Source: Aquipluma nitroreducens
GTDB taxonomy: Bacteria > Bacteroidota > Bacteroidia > Bacteroidales > Prolixibacteraceae
Assembly (NCBI RefSeq): GCF_009689585.1
Contig: NZ_AP018694.1
Coordinates: 3,549,001 to 3,613,000 of the forward strand
Reading direction: 5' to 3'
Length of the DNA: 64,000 nt
Part shown: positions 62,055 to 64,000 of the stretch, in pieces
How positions within the stretch are numbered: position 1 is the first letter of the stretch
Layout: each line of letters begins with the position of its first letter
Notes under the pieces: generated by a model
Told to the model about the DNA's origin: nothing
The model's database searches: none
The model's input: the letters and a program-made list of their open reading frames with translations, nothing else
Program-made: the position numbers and the translations under genes

Positions 62055-62100
62055 AAAATACCTCCAAAGTTTTTGTAACTCTGGAGGTATTTTATTTTTT
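62055..62100 (+). terminator. Terminator after the PepSY-like gene
   Basis: AAAATACCTCCA and TGGAGGTATTTTA form a 12-pair stem with a 15-base loop, followed by TTTTATTTTTT. It separates the envelope protein run from the kdp promoter. Confidence 0.9.
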
Positions 62101-62182
62101 ACCTAATCAGGAAAATATTAAACGATTTTCTTTTTGTGGCTCTATCCATAGGATACAGATATGCCATATCAACCCACCTTTC

Positions 62183-62231
62183 TTTATAAAATCTTTATAC
62201 CTGCTCCTCTATTCCTTATAAAACCTTTATA
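62183..62231 (+). promoter_or_regulatory. Two tandem KdpE-like boxes upstream of kdpF
   Basis: TTTATAAAATCTTTATA (62183-62199) and CTTATAAAACCTTTATA (62215-62231) are near-identical 17-base units with starts 32 bases apart, close to three helical turns. Each is TTTATA-N5-TTTATA in form. The E. coli KdpE site is TTTATA-N5-TTTACA, so these are good candidates for a KdpE-like regulator. The first kdp reading frame starts 42 bases after the second box. Confidence 0.72.
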
Positions 62232-62272
62232 GAATCCGGCGCAAATTTGTATCGTTCAAAATATGAAACGAT

Positions 62273-62437
62273 ATGAAGACAATGAATTTTATAACTGGAA
62301 TTGTGCTGGCTAATCTGAACGGTGGCACAAAAGTATTGGAAATGAACAGCATCGCATGGTACATCGCAGGTGCTTTAATTGCTCTTCTTTTACTTGGGTA
62401 CCTGTTGTATTCACTTATTAAACCCGAAAAATTTTAA
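62273..62437 (+). CDS. kdpF: Small KdpF-like membrane peptide
   Basis: A 54-codon reading frame runs directly up to kdpA. The last 31 codons (MNSIAWYIAGALIALLLLGY, then LLYSLIKPEKF) have the size and pattern of KdpF, a single-helix stabiliser of the KdpABC complex. The first 23 residues are an additional hydrophobic lead that is not usual for KdpF, so translation may instead begin at the ATG at 62342. It ends 3 bases before the kdpA start. Confidence 0.75.
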   Translation: MKTMNFITGIVLANLNGGTKVLEMNSIAWYIAGALIALLLLGYLLYSLIKPEKF

Positions 62438-62440
62438 GCG

Positions 62441-64000
62441 ATGACAACTCTCGACTTTATACAGATTATCATGTATTTCGCCTTGTTGATAGGGCTTACA
62501 CCTGTCTTGGGCAAATACATGAGCCGGGTTTTTAGCGGACAGAAACATTTGATGTTGCCTGTTTTCGGTTGGCTCGAAAAGTTGATCTATAAAATTTCAG
62601 GTATTAATCCTGACGAAGAAACCAACTGGAAAACATACACTTTTAGTCTTTTGGCTTTTAATGCGATTGGGTTACTCTTCGTTTTTCTGTTGCAGGTTAC
62701 TCAATCCTATCTGCCACTGAACCCGGCACAGCTACCAAATGTTAGCTGGCATTCGGCCATAAATACAGCCATTAGTTTTGCCACCAATACCAACTGGCAG
62801 GGCTATTCAGGAGAAACCACCATGAGCTATTTGGCTCAGATGATGGGGCTGACCGTTCAGAACTTTGTAAGTGCAGCAACCGGAATCGCGGTTCTATTGG
62901 CATTGATCAAAGGTCTTTCGCGCAGATCGTCAGCTACAATCGGGAATTTTTGGACAGATCTTACGCGATCAACAATTTACGTGCTTTTGCCACTGGCAAT
63001 TTTATTTTCAATTGTTTTGGTTGGTCAGGGGGTGATCCAGAATTTTCATTCGTACCAAACGGTTCATACATTGCAGGGAGCCGAACAGGTACTTCCAATG
63101 GGGCCGGCGGCTTCGCAAATTGCGATTAAACAACTTGGGACCAATGGCGGAGGTTATTTCAATGCCAATAGCGCTCATCCATTCGAAAACCCAACACCAT
63201 TCAGTAATTTTTTAGAGATGCTGGCCATTTTGCTGATTCCGGCAGCGCTTACTTATACCTACGGAAAGATGGTCGGTTCAGTCCGGCAGGGATGGACAAT
63301 TTTTTCGGTGATGCTCATACTTTTGCTGGTCGGATTGGCTATTTCGCTTTACGGCGAATATTCAGGAAATCCCGTTTTTGGTCGGTTGCACCTGATGGAA
63401 GGCAAAGAAACACGATTTGGAATTACCAATAGTGTTCTTTGGTCAACAACAACCACGGCAGCATCCAATGGCTCCGTAATCTCAATGCACGATAGTTTGT
63501 CGCCTCTTGCCGGCATGGTTGCAATGATCAATATCATGTTGGGCGAGGTTATTTTCGGAGGTGTTGGCGCGGGTCTTTATGGTATGATCATCTTCGTTAT
63601 TCTCACCGTTTTCATTGCCGGACTTATGGTTGGCCGTTCTCCGGAATATCTCGGTAAAAAGGTGGAAGCCATTGAAGTTCAAATGTCAATTATTGCAGTT
63701 TTGGCACCCAGCCTGGTGATTCTCTTGTTTACTGCATGGGCTGCTGTGAGCCAGCAAGGACTTTCAAGTCTGAATAACCAGGGGCCTCACGGATTTTCTG
63801 AGATTTTGTATGCCTATAGTTCTGCCGCTGGCAATAATGGGAGTGCATTTGCGGGTTTAAATGCCAATACAGTTTTCTACAATCTGACACTCGGAATAGG
63901 AATGCTCATTGGCCGGTTTGGAATCATAATTCCTGTTTTGGCAATTGCCGGAAATATGGCGCGAAAGAATATAACACCTTCATCTGCGGGTACATTTCGT
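62441..64000 (+). CDS. kdpA: K+-transporting ATPase subunit KdpA, 5' part (runs off the window)
   Basis: The reading frame is open for 520 codons to the right edge; KdpA is normally about 560-590 residues, so only the last part is missing. The protein is highly hydrophobic with four pore-like selectivity segments: TNTNWQGYSGE, TNGGGYFNANSAHPFENPT, ASNGSVISMHDSLSPLAG and AGNNGSAFAGLNANT. It is the K+-binding channel-like subunit of the high-affinity Kdp pump. The gene begins a kdp operon controlled by the KdpE-like boxes upstream; kdpB and kdpC should lie beyond the window. Confidence 0.95.
   Translation, partial: MTTLDFIQIIMYFALLIGLTPVLGKYMSRVFSGQKHLMLPVFGWLEKLIYKISGINPDEETNWKTYTFSLLAFNAIGLLFVFLLQVTQSYLPLNPAQLPNVSWHSAINTAISFATNTNWQGYSGETTMSYLAQMMGLTVQNFVSAATGIAVLLALIKGLSRRSSATIGNFWTDLTRSTIYVLLPLAILFSIVLVGQGVIQNFHSYQTVHTLQGAEQVLPMGPAASQIAIKQLGTNGGGYFNANSAHPFENPTPFSNFLEMLAILLIPAALTYTYGKMVGSVRQGWTIFSVMLILLLVGLAISLYGEYSGNPVFGRLHLMEGKETRFGITNSVLWSTTTTAASNGSVISMHDSLSPLAGMVAMINIMLGEVIFGGVGAGLYGMIIFVILTVFIAGLMVGRSPEYLGKKVEAIEVQMSIIAVLAPSLVILLFTAWAAVSQQGLSSLNNQGPHGFSEILYAYSSAAGNNGSAFAGLNANTVFYNLTLGIGMLIGRFGIIIPVLAIAGNMARKNITPSSAGTFR

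Overview
This window comes from a Bacteroidota chromosome, most likely an environmental anaerobe of the Marinilabiliales/Prolixibacteraceae type (inference). The evidence is a GSCFA-domain gene, secreted GH9, GH106-like and GH127 enzymes, Tat-exported Gfo/Idh/MocA proteins, a bifurcating-type [FeFe]-hydrogenase, few Shine-Dalgarno sites, and promoter words resembling TAnnTTTG. I saw no rRNA, tRNA, CRISPR array, phage or complete insertion sequence.

Layout. 1-6219: glycogen metabolism (3' end of a branching enzyme, GSCFA protein, GT4/GT5-type glycosyltransferase, archaeal-type glucan phosphorylase). 6348-10962: EamA transporter, K+-dependent membrane pyrophosphatase and a dihydroorotate-dehydrogenase-like flavoprotein. 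11029-14707 (minus): a secreted protein of unknown function and a GH9 endoglucanase. 14964-25919: the centrepiece, a divergent hydrogenase locus. PAS and SpoIIE-phosphatase genes face a long operon: DRTGG, HATPase, HydS-like sensory hydrogenase, DRTGG, PHP, HATPase, [2Fe-2S] protein, HydB, HydA, HydC. 26055-31429: esterase, Ogt, CutC, a small barrel protein, a Tat oxidoreductase and the H-cluster maturase HydE. 31558-35266: MarR regulator, P-type ATPase and a MntA/HepT toxin-antitoxin pair. 35301-39384 (minus): YchJ, DUF2293, GH106-like and RlmF genes. 39646-44526: PhoB-like two-component system, a lipoprotein, MsrB-MsrA and a heavy-metal-binding protein. 44653-50725 (minus): TetR, LolA-like protein, two FtsX-type permeases, ATPase and outer-membrane barrel. 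51033-57668: carbohydrate genes with an isomerase remnant. 57949-62030: small envelope proteins. 62273-64000: start of a kdp operon.

How parts work together. HydABC should couple ferredoxin and NAD(H) to H2. The adjacent HydS-like protein keeps the H-cluster cysteines but has changed pocket residues, and its signalling domains are encoded as separate neighbours. This suggests a split redox/H2-sensing module controlling the hydrogenase.

Three candidate regulatory circuits are readable in the DNA. A near-identical palindrome precedes both marR and the P-type ATPase. 11-bp direct repeats precede both the response regulator and the lipoprotein. Two KdpE-like boxes precede kdpF. Intergenic regions also carry many imperfect palindromes in several sequence families. 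One abuts the start of a signalling gene and another overlaps the start of an outer-membrane protein gene.
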